Counted from the stretch's first letter, positions 1 to 10,304 are shown. The stretch: DNA of 18,319 nt from an uncultured Elusimicrobia bacterium (GCA_903874575.1 CAIQSZ010000423.1:1-18319); one strand, 5' to 3'. The notes: generated by a model from the letters alone, not told the origin. Numbers and translations: made by a program.

Positions 1-1826
1 AAAGAGGACTGATAGCTGTGCCCAGTTGGGAGTAGAGGCAAACCGAACATCTCGAATATTCTATCTATGAGTGCGGCTACATCCATTGGAGGTTTCAGCG
101 TACTATGAAGAGCAAGGTCTATCGCCGCGCGGGCGGCCCAGGTCATGATCGTTCGGGCTCGGCCGAGGTTCGCATTAGCAAGCATCCCGCTAAGCACCTC
201 ATCAGGAATTTGACTCCCATCTCCGCCTACGGAGATGGACCTGAGAAAAGCCGGATCCCACGCCATTTGCTCAATCATTTGGGAGGGCATCTCGGAACGA
301 TCCAGGCCCGGACCGAAGGTCCCTCCCGAGAAGCGCTCATAGCGTGCCTCCGTCAGGGCATTATCGAGCAGGTGACCTAATTCATGCAATAGGCCGACAA
401 GTTCCGAATGGTTAAGCTGACCTGGATTTCCGTTTGTAGACTGTTGAAAATTCAAAACAACGATGGAAGCGGGCTCACGATACGAACCGTCGGGGAGTGC
501 CCGTCCGCGCACCAACGGCTCGACATAGCGCCCTCCAATTTTCCCTTCCCGTTCGAAAGCATCGAGGTAGAACGAAGCCAAACGGATACCGTTGAGATCT
601 TCTATAGCGAAAAATTTCACTGAAGGATGCCATGACGGCGAATCTATTTTCTCTTGAAAACGCACACCGAACGCCGGGCCCAGGCGATCGAGTACAGCAG
701 AAATCGTTCTTTCCGCAGGGAAATATTTTTTAGCCTGGGTTTCATCGAAACCGCTATTCTGGCGCAGAAGCCGCGTGTAGTATGGAATATCCCACGAATT
801 CAGATCCGTAGCCTCGGGATAATCAATTTTTTTCAGCGCCAATAGTTGCGCGTCCTCGCGCTGGACGGCTGGACGGAGAACGCGACGTATCCGGCGCAGG
901 AAACGGGCAATGCCGCCAGGACTTTCAATCGAGCGTCCGCTCATGGCCACCTCGGCATAAGAAGGGGACTGAAGCAGTCTTGCCTGCGTGGCTCGCAGGG
1001 TTAGTGCTTCCTGGATATATCCTACGTTGTAGCTCGCACCTTTACCGACGTTCGCCAACAGTAGGCGACGACGGAATTCAGGATCTTCAGCATGCTCCAT
1101 AAGAACGTCAAAGGGGTATGGTTCGGTCGCGCTGAAATAGCGCAAGTTATCCGAAGACTCTGGAAACTGATCCAATAGATGGCCCGGGAGTCCGACGATT
1201 TCCGAACGGTCGGCTGGCACAGTTCCCACGTCATCCCAAACATTGAGACGAGCCCATATCTCCATGTTGCTAAGCCGAATTCTATTGTTTTGCAACAATT
1301 GGGCATCTTCGGCTGACAGACCGCCACCATTAGATTGTGACTCCAGCTTCATTTGCTCGAGCAAACGCGCCTGCGATTCGGAAAGGACTTGGCTTCCACT
1401 TGAGCCAACGTATTCCGTTAGTGCACGGATGACCGTTGGGTTAGCCCACAACACCGGAATACTATGGCCCGACGTAGCGCCACGAACATCGGGATCCGGC
1501 GATAGGAAACTGAGCGCAAAGGGCCATTGGACTCTCTCATTTAGCCTTGCCTGAATACGGTCGATAGCTTCTATGGTCTTCTCAAAAGTCCTTTCATTGA
1601 CTGGGATCGAGCCTAGGGCCAATACGGATTGATCAAATTCTCTTCTAGCCGCCTCGTAGTGGTCTAGCACCATATTTGAGGTGGGGGTGAAAGTCGTAGG
1701 AACGCCGCCCGTGGGGACACCTGGGAGCAATTGAAAAATTTCGGCCGCGACCCGCCTTTCCATGGGCGCGGCATGAATCGTCGCACTCGCCAGAACTAGG
1801 AGCATCAGTCCTGTCGGGAGCCTCAT
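1..1826 (-). CDS. Secreted M3-family zinc oligopeptidase (C-terminus cut by window edge)
   Basis: The reading frame opens at an ATG (1826-1824) and stays open for 608 codons to the left edge, so the stop lies outside the window. The product begins with a signal peptide (about residues 1-20: Met-Arg-Leu-Pro, then a hydrophobic core, cleavage near His-Ala-Ala). The zinc site is HELGH at 481-485, with Glu482 as catalytic base and a likely third ligand Glu512 in DRSEMPSQ, 27 residues after the second His. Family landmarks before it include FEKTIEAIDRI (about 80), SYAEVAMSGRS (about 290) and SWDIPYYTRLLRQ (about 350), as in thimet oligopeptidase/Dcp relatives. These enzymes cleave short peptides; the signal peptide suggests action in the periplasm or outside. 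No clear Shine-Dalgarno is seen. The GC content is lower and codons are more AT-ending than in every other gene here, which suggests transfer or a different genomic neighbourhood. Family call is firm; exact substrate unknown. Confidence 0.9.
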   Translation of the reverse strand, partial: MRLPTGLMLLVLASATIHAAPMERRVAAEIFQLLPGVPTGGVPTTFTPTSNMVLDHYEAARREFDQSVLALGSIPVNERTFEKTIEAIDRIQARLNERVQWPFALSFLSPDPDVRGATSGHSIPVLWANPTVIRALTEYVGSSGSQVLSESQARLLEQMKLESQSNGGGLSAEDAQLLQNNRIRLSNMEIWARLNVWDDVGTVPADRSEIVGLPGHLLDQFPESSDNLRYFSATEPYPFDVLMEHAEDPEFRRRLLLANVGKGASYNVGYIQEALTLRATQARLLQSPSYAEVAMSGRSIESPGGIARFLRRIRRVLRPAVQREDAQLLALKKIDYPEATDLNSWDIPYYTRLLRQNSGFDETQAKKYFPAERTISAVLDRLGPAFGVRFQEKIDSPSWHPSVKFFAIEDLNGIRLASFYLDAFEREGKIGGRYVEPLVRGRALPDGSYREPASIVVLNFQQSTNGNPGQLNHSELVGLLHELGHLLDNALTEARYERFSGGTFGPGLDRSEMPSQMIEQMAWDPAFLRSISVGGDGSQIPDEVLSGMLANANLGRARTIMTWAARAAIDLALHSTLKPPMDVAALIDRIFEMFGLPLLPTGHSYQSS

Positions 1827-2005
1827 GAAACTGTGGCGGCCCCCGCTAACCGCCCAGGTACTGATTGGGGAATCGGGCATCCCTTACCCTCTCCTGCAGG
1901 CGACATGTCCAGGGCGAACCGAGACGCACCCGTGCGTTCTGGGACTTGGGATGAAACAGAACCCTATGAATCTCTTTTTACTCACATCAAAGATTAGCGC
2001 TAGTA

Positions 2006-2018
2006 GGCCAGTCTGGCC
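2006..2018. repeat. Short palindrome GGCCAG-T-CTGGCC in the gene-free gap
   Basis: This perfect 6-bp inverted repeat around one base lies in the 275-base gap (1827-2101) between the divergently oriented M3 peptidase and galE. It could be an operator, or a small hairpin with a GGCC stem. I see no protein-coding gene, RNA gene or T-rich terminator in the gap. Function is unassigned. Confidence 0.3.
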
Positions 2019-2087
2019 AGGGTCGGAAGGCTCGGCTAAGCGGGGCCTTTAGTCCTATTTGATACTAGCCGATTCCAGCTCCTACGG

Positions 2088-2095
2088 TATAGAAT
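2088..2095 (+). promoter_or_regulatory. Possible -10 box for a near-leaderless galE transcript
   Basis: TATAGAAT (core TAGAAT at 2090-2095, 5 of 6 to TATAAT) ends six bases before the galE ATG at 2102, where transcription would start at or next to the ATG. The same TAGAAT hexamer is used before hpf. No good -35 sits at 16-18 bp; TTGATA at 2059-2064 is too far away. There is no Shine-Dalgarno. This is weak evidence alone. Confidence 0.3.
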
Positions 2096-2101
2096 ATGTA
2101 T

Positions 2102-3112
2102 ATGCGCATCTTAGTTACCGGCATCGCGGGCTACATCGGGAGCCACACCGCGCTCGAGTTGTTGAACGCCGGGCACGAGGTCGTGGGCTTCGATAACCTG
2201 TGCAACTCGTCGGAGGAATCCGTCCGGCGCGTGCGCGCGCTGGCGGGACGGCCGCTGCGCTTCGAGAGGCTGGACCTGCTGGACGCGGCCGGACTGGCGC
2301 TCCTGGTGAAGGAAGGCTTCGACGCGGTCGTCCATTTCGCGGGCCTGAAGGCCGTCGGCGAGTCGGTCGAAAAACCCGACCTCTATCGACGCAACAACGT
2401 AGACGGGAGCGCGAACCTGCTCGCCGCGATGCGGGCGGCGGGTTGCCGACGGCTGGTCTTCTCCTCCTCGTGCACCGTGTACGGCGAGGTGAAGAAGAAC
2501 CCCGTCGACGAAAGCCATCCGCGCTCCGCGGTCAATCCCTACGGACGGACCAAGTTGGACGTCGAGGACCTGTGCTTCGACCTGGCCAAACGGGAGAAGG
2601 GCTGGGATATCGCGCTGCTGCGCTATTTCAACCCCGTGGGCGCCCATGACAGCGGCCGCATCGGCGAGGACCCCAAGGGCCTTCCGAACAACCTGATGCC
2701 GTTCGTCATGCAGACCGCCGTCGGACGACGGGAGAAGGTCCGCGTCTGGGGAAACGACTATCCCACCCCCGACGGCACCGGCGTGCGCGACTACATCCAC
2801 GTCGTCGACCTGGCGTTGGGCCATCTCGCGGCGCTCGAAAAGCTTCCGTCCTTCGGCGGCGCGCGGGCGATCAATCTGGGGACCGGCCGCGGCTACTCGG
2901 TGCTCGAAGTCGTCAAGGCCGCGTCGAAGGCCGTCGGTCGCGCCATCCCCTACGAAATCCAGCCGCGCCGCCCCGGCGATTCGGCCGCCATCTGGGGCGA
3001 CGTCGCGCTCGCCCGTGAGACGCTCGGCTGGTCGGCCGCGCGCGACATGGACCGCATGTGCGCCGACCACTGGCGCTGGCAGAAGAACAATCCGACCGGC
3101 TACGCGTCGTAG
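2102..3112 (+). CDS. galE: UDP-glucose 4-epimerase
   Basis: It interconverts UDP-glucose and UDP-galactose in the cytoplasm, feeding galactose use and surface polysaccharide synthesis. The product is a 336-residue extended short-chain dehydrogenase/reductase, the usual GalE length. An N-terminal NAD-binding glycine motif (GIAGYIGSH, about residues 7-15) starts right after MRILVTG. The catalytic Tyr147-xxx-Lys151 pair sits in NPYGRTK, after SSSCTVYG, and the C-terminal half carries LLRYFNPVGAH and GTGVRDYIHVVDLA, both typical of GalE. An upstream ATG at 2096 would add Met-Tyr; 2102 is preferred because MRILVTG matches family starts. The gene has very high GC, unlike the sequence just left of it. 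Its last 13 bases overlap the convergent methyltransferase. A related UDP-sugar epimerase is possible but less likely. Confidence 0.93.
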   Translation: MRILVTGIAGYIGSHTALELLNAGHEVVGFDNLCNSSEESVRRVRALAGRPLRFERLDLLDAAGLALLVKEGFDAVVHFAGLKAVGESVEKPDLYRRNNVDGSANLLAAMRAAGCRRLVFSSSCTVYGEVKKNPVDESHPRSAVNPYGRTKLDVEDLCFDLAKREKGWDIALLRYFNPVGAHDSGRIGEDPKGLPNNLMPFVMQTAVGRREKVRVWGNDYPTPDGTGVRDYIHVVDLALGHLAALEKLPSFGGARAINLGTGRGYSVLEVVKAASKAVGRAIPYEIQPRRPGDSAAIWGDVALARETLGWSAARDMDRMCADHWRWQKNNPTGYAS

Positions 3113-4116
3113 CGCGCGAGGCAGTAAAGGTATTCGCCGGAGCGCGGACGCAGGCGGCAGGCCAGGGCCAAAACGGCCGCGACGGGATAGGTAAGGACGC
3201 GGCATGCGTACTTGAAGATATTCGCCGCCCGCTGACGCCGCGCGGGGTCGGCCAAGTAAATCTTCAGGCCATCGGGCGCCGCGTCCGGCGGGGCGGGAGA
3301 AGCTACCGCGTAGAGGTCGGTGAGCGTGCCTTCGGATTGCGGGCCGAACAGCGCCCGACGCGCCGCGCGGACGGCCGACGGCGCGATCAGCCCGTAGAAC
3401 ATCACCTCGGAGAACCAGCGCACGCTGGGGCCCACCGTGCGCAGGTCGACGACGGTGAAGCCTTCGCGCTGAAGGAAGCTCCGTAGCGCGTCAACGTTCC
3501 AGCGCGTGAAGTGGTGCGGCGGATAATCGAAGTCCTCGCGGCCGAACCACGCGGGACGCGACTCGTTCGGAAGGGTGACCGCGATGTGCCCCCCGCGCTT
3601 GAGCACGGGCTTGATGGCCGCCAGAAGTCCCCGCGGCTCCGGATCGTGCTCCAGCACGTCGAAAAGGACCACCGCGTCGAACTCCTTGGCCGAACGCCCT
3701 TTTAGGAACGCCCGGAAATCCTGGCAGTACGCATCCCGGCCCTCGGCGCGCGCCAGCGCGATCATGCGCTCCTCGTAGTCGACGCCGGTCGCCGTCCAGC
3801 CGCGAGCGGACGCCGCGGTCATAAAGCCTCCCCCGCCGCAGCCGACATCCAGGAGACGGCCGGGAGGCAGGCCCGCGCCCAGGAACCAGGCGAAGCGGGC
3901 GTCGCGGCGAGGAGCGGAGCGCGTCTCGACGGCGCGCCGGGGAGCGGCTTTCTCGTACCATTCGGGGCCGACGGGATCGCGAGGGTCGCAATAGACCAGT
4001 CCGCACTGGGAGCAACGGTACAGGCGGTACGACACGCCGCCGACGTGGTCGCGCCGCTCTTCGACGAAGACGGCGGCGCGCGAACCTTCGCAGGACGGAC
4101 AGGCGCGCGGCGTCAT
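3100..4116 (-). CDS. Class I SAM-dependent methyltransferase with N-terminal zinc ribbon
   Basis: The product is 338 residues. It opens with two Cys pairs (CPSC at 6-9 and CSQC at 35-38) that look like a zinc ribbon. A Rossmann SAM-binding motif, LLDVGCGGGGF, follows at 88-98, and an acidic motif (FDAVVLFDVLEH) comes later. PHHFTRWNVDALRSFL is typical of the Methyltransf_23-type family, members of which modify sugars, lipids or small molecules. A hydrophobic stretch near the C-terminus (VLTYPVAAVLALAC) may touch the membrane. The gene lies 19 bases after lepB on the same strand and is probably the last gene of the long operon; it has no evident Shine-Dalgarno. Substrate unknown. The tail-to-tail galE hints at sugar chemistry, but being convergent it is not co-transcribed. 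Confidence 0.85.
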   Translation of the reverse strand: MTPRACPSCEGSRAAVFVEERRDHVGGVSYRLYRCSQCGLVYCDPRDPVGPEWYEKAAPRRAVETRSAPRRDARFAWFLGAGLPPGRLLDVGCGGGGFMTAASARGWTATGVDYEERMIALARAEGRDAYCQDFRAFLKGRSAKEFDAVVLFDVLEHDPEPRGLLAAIKPVLKRGGHIAVTLPNESRPAWFGREDFDYPPHHFTRWNVDALRSFLQREGFTVVDLRTVGPSVRWFSEVMFYGLIAPSAVRAARRALFGPQSEGTLTDLYAVASPAPPDAAPDGLKIYLADPARRQRAANIFKYACRVLTYPVAAVLALACRLRPRSGEYLYCLARYDA

Positions 4117-4135
4117 CGCGAAAATCGGCGCCGGG

Positions 4136-5137
4136 TCAGCGGGCCGCGCCCATGCGCGAGGGCGGCCAGTAGAGGAACCAGGCCTTGCCCTTGATGTAGC
4201 GCTCCTCGACGGGGCCCCAGTAGCGCGAGTCGCATGAGTGGTCGCGGTTGTCCCCCATCATGAAGAACGCGTGAGGGGGAACCGTCACCGGGCCGAAGAA
4301 ATCGCGCTGGTTGTTCTGAAGCTCCATATCAAGCTGGTGGCTTTGCCAAAGCTCCTGATAGCGCTCGGGCGATATCTCCTTGGCGTGAGGGGATTGGGGC
4401 TCGCGGTACTGCTCGTCGTGGACGGCGTAGGGTTCGGAATCGACCGGTTTGCCGTTGAGAATGACCCGGCCTTGGCGCACTTCGACGGTGTCGCCGGGCA
4501 CGCCGATCAGACGCTTGATGAAGTCCTTGCCGTACTGCACGGAGCCGCAGTGCAGGGCGTTCGGATCGTCCGACGGGAACTGGAAGACGACGATATCGCC
4601 GCGCGAGGGAGAGCTCAGAGGCAGGATGCGCCGCCCGGTGAGCGGGACGCGCGCGCCGTACAGGAACTTATTGACGAACAGATGGTCGCCGATGAGAAGG
4701 GTCTTTTCCATCGACGCCGACGGGATCTTGAAGGCCTGCACGACGAACATCATCAGCAGCGACGCCATGAGCGCGGCCGAGAAGACGGTGTCGGCCCACT
4801 CCAAATCCTCGTGGAGGAAATGCCGGCGGCTCTCCACTTTCTCTCCGGAGGCCCAGGCGCGCCAGAAGCCGATCGCGCCCAGCACCGCGCCGACGGCCAG
4901 CGCCGGATACAGCTCGCCGACCGGGACCGCGTACGCCGCCACCGAGATGTAGCGCGCGCGCGTCTCGAACGACATCGCCAGCACCATCGTCGCCGAGAAG
5001 CCGGATAAGGCCAGGAACAGGCCGTGCCATAACGCCGACTTCCGCGGGGTGTCGGGACCGCCCTCCGCCTCCCAGCCGCGGGAAAACCACGCGTACGCGC
5101 CCAGCGCCAGTCCGATGAAGAAAAGTCGATATTCCAT
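4136..5137 (-). CDS. lepB: Signal peptidase I with extra N-terminal membrane region
   Basis: This S26-family inner-membrane protease removes signal peptides from exported proteins. With the ATG at 5137, four bases after the lepA stop, it has 333 residues; a TTG at 5161 would add eight residues inside lepA and is less likely. The catalytic Ser142 lies in IPSASM and the general base Lys208 in DFIKRLIGVPGD. The late motif GDNRDHSCDSRYWGPV is the classic conserved box. Before the catalytic domain lie about 135 residues with several hydrophobic segments (roughly 5-18, 37-56, 63-93 and 115-136), more membrane crossings than the one or two usual in signal peptidase I. A long insert rich in Glu, Gln and His (about 230-270) precedes the last box. 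It is coupled tightly to lepA, as in many bacteria. Confidence 0.95.
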   Translation of the reverse strand: MEYRLFFIGLALGAYAWFSRGWEAEGGPDTPRKSALWHGLFLALSGFSATMVLAMSFETRARYISVAAYAVPVGELYPALAVGAVLGAIGFWRAWASGEKVESRRHFLHEDLEWADTVFSAALMASLLMMFVVQAFKIPSASMEKTLLIGDHLFVNKFLYGARVPLTGRRILPLSSPSRGDIVVFQFPSDDPNALHCGSVQYGKDFIKRLIGVPGDTVEVRQGRVILNGKPVDSEPYAVHDEQYREPQSPHAKEISPERYQELWQSHQLDMELQNNQRDFFGPVTVPPHAFFMMGDNRDHSCDSRYWGPVEERYIKGKAWFLYWPPSRMGAAR

Positions 5138-5141
5138 TTGT

Positions 5142-6946
5142 TTAGTCGCCGTCCTCGTCAATTTTCAGGGCGGCCAAGAAGGCCTCCTGGGGAACCTCGA
5201 CAGTCCCAATCATCTTCGCGCGCTTCTTGCCTTCCTTCTGCTTGCCGAGGAGCTTCTTCTTGCGGGTGATGTCGCCGCCGTAGCACTTCGCGATGACGTC
5301 CTTGCGCTTGGCGCCCAAAGTCTCGCGGGCGATGATCTTGCCGTTGATGCTGGCCTGGATGGCGACCTCGAAATTCTGCCGGTCGATGAGCTCCTTGAGC
5401 TTGGCGCAGAGCTTGGCGCCGACCGTGTGGGCCTTGTCGCGGTGGACGATCTGGCTCAGGGCGTCGACGGGCTCCTTGTGGATGAGCACCTCGAGCTTGG
5501 CCATGTCCGACTCGCGGTAATCGATCGGATGATAATCCAGCGTCGCGTAGCCCTTGGAAACCGACTTCAGACGGTCGTAGAAATTAACGACCATTTCGGC
5601 CAACGGGAGTTCGTACTTGATGAGCATGCGCGTGGGCGACAGGTACTCGATGCCGACGTAGACGCCGCGGCGCTCCTTGATGAGATTGAGGACCGGCTCC
5701 TGATGCTCGATGGGAAGCACGATGGTCAACAGGACGAACGGCTCCTCGATGGCCTTGATCTCGCCGTGATGCGGGAATTTGGCCGGATTGTCGATGACGG
5801 TCCACTTGCCGTCGGAGGTCTGCACGCGGTAGATCACGTTGGGGGCGGTGACGATCAGGTCCAGGTCGAATTCGCGCTGGAGCCGCTCCTTGACGATATC
5901 CATGTGGAGCAGTCCGAGGAAACCCAGACGGTAGCCGAAGCCCAAAGCCAAGGAGGTCTCCGCCGTATAGTTGAACGACGAGTCCTCCAGGTTCAGCTTG
6001 TCCAGCGCGTACTTGAGAGCGGTGTACTCGGTCTGGTCGATCGGGAAGATGCCCGCGAAGACGACGGGCTTGGCTTCCTTGTAGCCCGGCAAAGGCGCCG
6101 CCAGCGGCCGCGTCTTCTCCATGACCGTGTCGCCGACGCGCACGGAGTGGATGTCCTTGATGCCGCAGATCATGTAGCCGGCCTCTCCGGCCGACAACGA
6201 TTCGGACGGGACCTGCTTGGGCCTGAGAAAACCGACCTCCTCGACGACGGCCTCGGTCTCCGTCGAGAAAAATTTAACGGTCATCCCCTTCTTGAGCACG
6301 CCGTCGACGATGCGCACGAGCAGGATGACGCCGCGGAAAGTGGAGTAACTGGAATCGAAGATCAGCGCGGACAGCGGAGCGTCCGGGTCACCCGCGGGAG
6401 CGGGGATCTCGCGGATGACGGCGTCCAGAACGTCTTGGACGCCCTGCCCGCTCTTGGCGCTGATAAGAACGGGATCCTCGATGATCTTCAGGGTGTCGAA
6501 AATCTGCTCCAGCGTGCCGTCGACGTCGGAGGAGGGCAGATCGATCTTATTGATCACCGGGATGACGCGCAGGCCGACCTGCTGGGCCAGCATGGCGTTG
6601 GCCAGAGTCTGCGCCTGCACGCCCTGGGTGGCGTCGACGACGAGCAAGGCGCCCTCGCACGCGGCGAGCGCGCGGCTCACCTCATAGGTGAAGTCCACGT
6701 GGCCCGGGGTGTCGACCAGATTCAAGAGCCACTTCGCCCCGTCCGGCGCCGTGTAGTCCATGCGCACGGCCTTGGCCTTGATGGTGATGCCGCGCTCGCG
6801 TTCCAGTTCCATGGAGTCCATGATCTGCGCCTGCATGTCGCGGCGCGCGATGGTGCCCGTCATCTCGAGCAGCCGATCGGCCAAGGTCGACTTGCCGTGG
6901 TCGATGTGCGCGATGATGGAGAAATTGCGGATGCGGGACGGCGCGG

Positions 6947-6950
<4 letters not shown>
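5142..6950 (-). CDS. lepA: Elongation factor 4 (ribosome back-translocase GTPase)
   Basis: LepA/EF4 is a ribosome-binding GTPase linked to translation fidelity and 30S assembly. The product is 602 residues, the standard length. GTPase motifs are complete: AHIDHGKS at 14-21 (P-loop), ERGITIKAK at 51-60, DTPGH at 80-84 and NKID at 134-137. The LepA-specific C-terminal domain is present (YHPIDYRESDMAKLEVLIHKE, then CYGGDITRKKKLL close to the end). The ATG at 6950 overlaps the ptsI stop as ATGA, and MTAPSRIRNFSIIAHIDHGK fits family starts. A longer frame exists upstream but runs in Arg-rich, non-homologous sequence antisense-like to no family, so it is rejected. Position between PTS genes and lepB suggests co-transcription. 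Confidence 0.97.
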
Positions 6951-8664
<1,714 letters not shown>

Positions 8665-8668
<4 letters not shown>

Positions 8669-8931
8669 TCTTCGTCGAACTTCCTTTCGAAGATCCCGGC
8701 CAGCGCAGTCAGGGCCTCGGCCTCGTCCGCGCCGTCGGCGCGGACGGTCAGCTTGGAGCCGCTCTCGGCGGCCAGCAGCATAAGACCCATGACGCTCTTG
8801 CCGTTGACCTCTAGACCGTCCTTGACGACGACGACCGAGCACTGGTGCGCGGCGGCTTCCTTGACGAACATGGCCGCCGGCCGCGCGTGCAGGCCGAGCC
8901 GATTCTTGACGATGAATATCCTTTCGGTCAT
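8665..8931 (-). CDS. ptsH: HPr phosphocarrier protein
   Basis: HPr is the small cytoplasmic phosphocarrier between EI and the sugar-specific EIIA. The product is 88 residues, exactly family size. His15 in NRLGLHARPAA accepts phosphate from EI. Ser46 in VNGKSVMGLM is the regulatory site used by HPr kinase, and its presence matches the hprK gene in the same run. The ATG at 8931 lies one base after the EIID stop; the longer upstream frame is Arg/Gly-rich and lies in EIID, so it is rejected. Its stop overlaps ptsI as ATGA. Confidence 0.97.
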
Positions 8932-8932
8932 C

Positions 8933-9691
8933 TCAGCCCCACCCCGCGGCCGAAGCCGCCAGCCCCAGAAGCCCGGCCGCCGCCGCCAGCCGCAGCGGCC
9001 CGCCGACGAAGCGGGACAACCCGGCGCCGACGGCAAACGCCGCGGCCGCGCCCACGCGATGGACGAACGGCAACCCCAGGGCGGCTACGGCGGCGGCGAA
9101 AACAAAAACGGCCGCGGCCAGACGAGCCGCGCGGATCCAACGCTGAACCGGAAGTCCGGCGACGGCGGCCGCGGCGCTCTCGCCGCCGCTCAAACCGAGC
9201 CCTAGGCCCCTCCAGCGCGCCGCCAGCGCCGGACCGTTGAAAACGGCGAGCCCGAGGACGACCCCGGCCGGAATCGCGTGACCAAGTCCCGCGACGAAGC
9301 CGACGGTCGCGATGCAGGCGGCCAACGCGCCCGCCAAAGGCCGCAGAGAGCCCCAGAAGAACGCATCGGCCGCACCGGAGAGCGCCGCACCGAGCGCGGA
9401 CTTAAGCCGAACGGCGCGCGCCGCCGCGGAGGCGTCTCCCGCGGCCGAGAGAATCTCCAGTTGGGACGCGATTCCAAGCGGGACTCCGACCGCATGCGGC
9501 TGGACGTTGAACGCCGCGAGATGCCGTGCGCGCGCGCAAGCCAGGCCCTCGGGATCGCGGGCATAGGCGGCGCGCAGCGCGGGATCGATCGACCAGGCGA
9601 ACCCGAGGCCTTGAAGCCGCTCACCGCTGAATCCCGCTTGGAGCAGGAAGGAGCGCAGGAACAACGGCACGCGCGGAGCGCGGACGCTCAC
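8933..9691 (-). CDS. PTS mannose-family EIID component
   Basis: EIID pairs with EIIC to form the membrane channel of mannose-family PTS transporters. The product is 252 residues, somewhat short for the family (about 270-285). N-terminal family features are clear: FLRSFLLQAGFSGERLQGLG near residues 10-30, then RHLAAFNVQPH around 60, and FFWGSLRPLAGAL in the middle, matching the FWG-RP motif of ManZ. The C-terminal half is Ala/Leu/Gly-rich and forms several membrane helices. The start is a GTG at 9691, overlapping the shifted EIIC stop as GTGA, which itself supports the frame in which EIIC should end. An in-frame ATG at 9736 would start inside the EIIC gene and is less likely. Which substrate it moves is unknown. 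Confidence 0.88.
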   Translation of the reverse strand: MSVRAPRVPLFLRSFLLQAGFSGERLQGLGFAWSIDPALRAAYARDPEGLACARARHLAAFNVQPHAVGVPLGIASQLEILSAAGDASAAARAVRLKSALGAALSGAADAFFWGSLRPLAGALAACIATVGFVAGLGHAIPAGVVLGLAVFNGPALAARWRGLGLGLSGGESAAAAVAGLPVQRWIRAARLAAAVFVFAAAVAALGLPFVHRVGAAAAFAVGAGLSRFVGGPLRLAAAAGLLGLAASAAGWG

Positions 9692-10304
9692 CCGCGCCTC
9701 AACAGCGACGCCGCCAAGCTTCCACCCGCGAGCCATGGAGCGGCGAGAAACGCCGAGCGCGCGCCGGCGCGCAGGCTCTCGGGAACCGCGATCCAGGCGC
9801 GCGGCCCGAGATATCCCGCGGCCGAGAGCAGAATGAAGACGAGCGCGAAAGTCGCGGCGGCCTGGAGCGCCAGCGCGGACGACAATTCGAGGCCGAGCCT
9901 GGACGCTCGTCCTTCGGACAACGAAGATTCGACCCGCCGCGCATGGCCGGCGCGCGAGAGCCGCAGGCGGCGCTCCATGGCGGCGTGCGCCCAGCCCACG
10001 GCCAGACCGCAAAAAAGGCGGCCTCGGGCGCGATCTCGGCGGGGCCGACGGCCAACCAAACAGCCGTGCCGACGGCGATGGAAGCCGAGAGCTCCAGGCG
10101 CCCGCCGAGCGGAAGTTCCTCGAGCGTCAGCGCCTCGAACATGACGCCGAAGGCGGCGCCGGTCCCAGCGTCGCCCAGGGCCCAGCCGATGAGGGGCCCG
10201 ACGACGAACGGGCGCGCGAACAAAAACGGCCCTATGGACGCGGCATCCAGTTCCAGCACGGCGAGCCCGGACGCGCACGCGACGCCGGAAGCGAGCAAGG
10301 TCAT
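9688..10304 (-). CDS. PTS mannose-family EIIC component, interrupted by a -1 frameshift
   Basis: The gene starts with ATG at 10304 (ATGA overlap with the EIIB stop). The first 98 codons give a membrane protein with the family hallmark PFVVGPLIGWALGDAGTG (about 32-49) and FEALTLEELPLGG. At codons 97-98 (TTT TTT) the frame breaks. Reading on in frame 0 gives an Arg/Pro/Ser-rich tail ending at 9699. Slipping back one base gives GLAVGWAHAAMERR, then hydrophobic helices ending in SLLRRG with a TGA at 9690-9688 that overlaps the EIID GTG. The shifted product would be 205 residues, short against the usual 250-265. Explanations are a homopolymer sequencing error, a true disabling mutation, or slippage in transcription or translation. 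The intact frame and preserved coupling downstream make recent decay or error most likely, but programmed slippage is open. Confidence 0.8.
10011..10016 (-). other. T6 slippage site inside the EIIC gene
   Basis: On the coding strand the run is GCC-TTT-TTT-GCG. One added T, or a -1 slip, turns the next codons into Cys-Gly-Leu-Ala-Val-Gly and restores a membrane-protein frame. The P-site Phe codon can re-pair perfectly after a -1 slip, although the base before the run is C rather than T, so it is not a canonical X-XXY-YYZ heptamer. Confidence 0.55.

Noticed and set aside
1827..2101. Small gene or riboswitch in the gap before galE
   Set aside because: The only open frame (1825-2052) has no ribosome site or recognisable product, and I saw no conserved riboswitch fold; only a short palindrome stands out.
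5138..5161. TTG start for lepB at 5161
   Set aside because: It would add eight residues inside lepA; the ATG at 5137, four bases after the lepA stop, is the simpler choice.
9699..10010. The frame-0 tail of EIIC as a real C-terminus
   Set aside because: It is rich in Arg, Pro and Ser with no membrane helix, whereas the -1 frame is hydrophobic and ends coupled to EIID.
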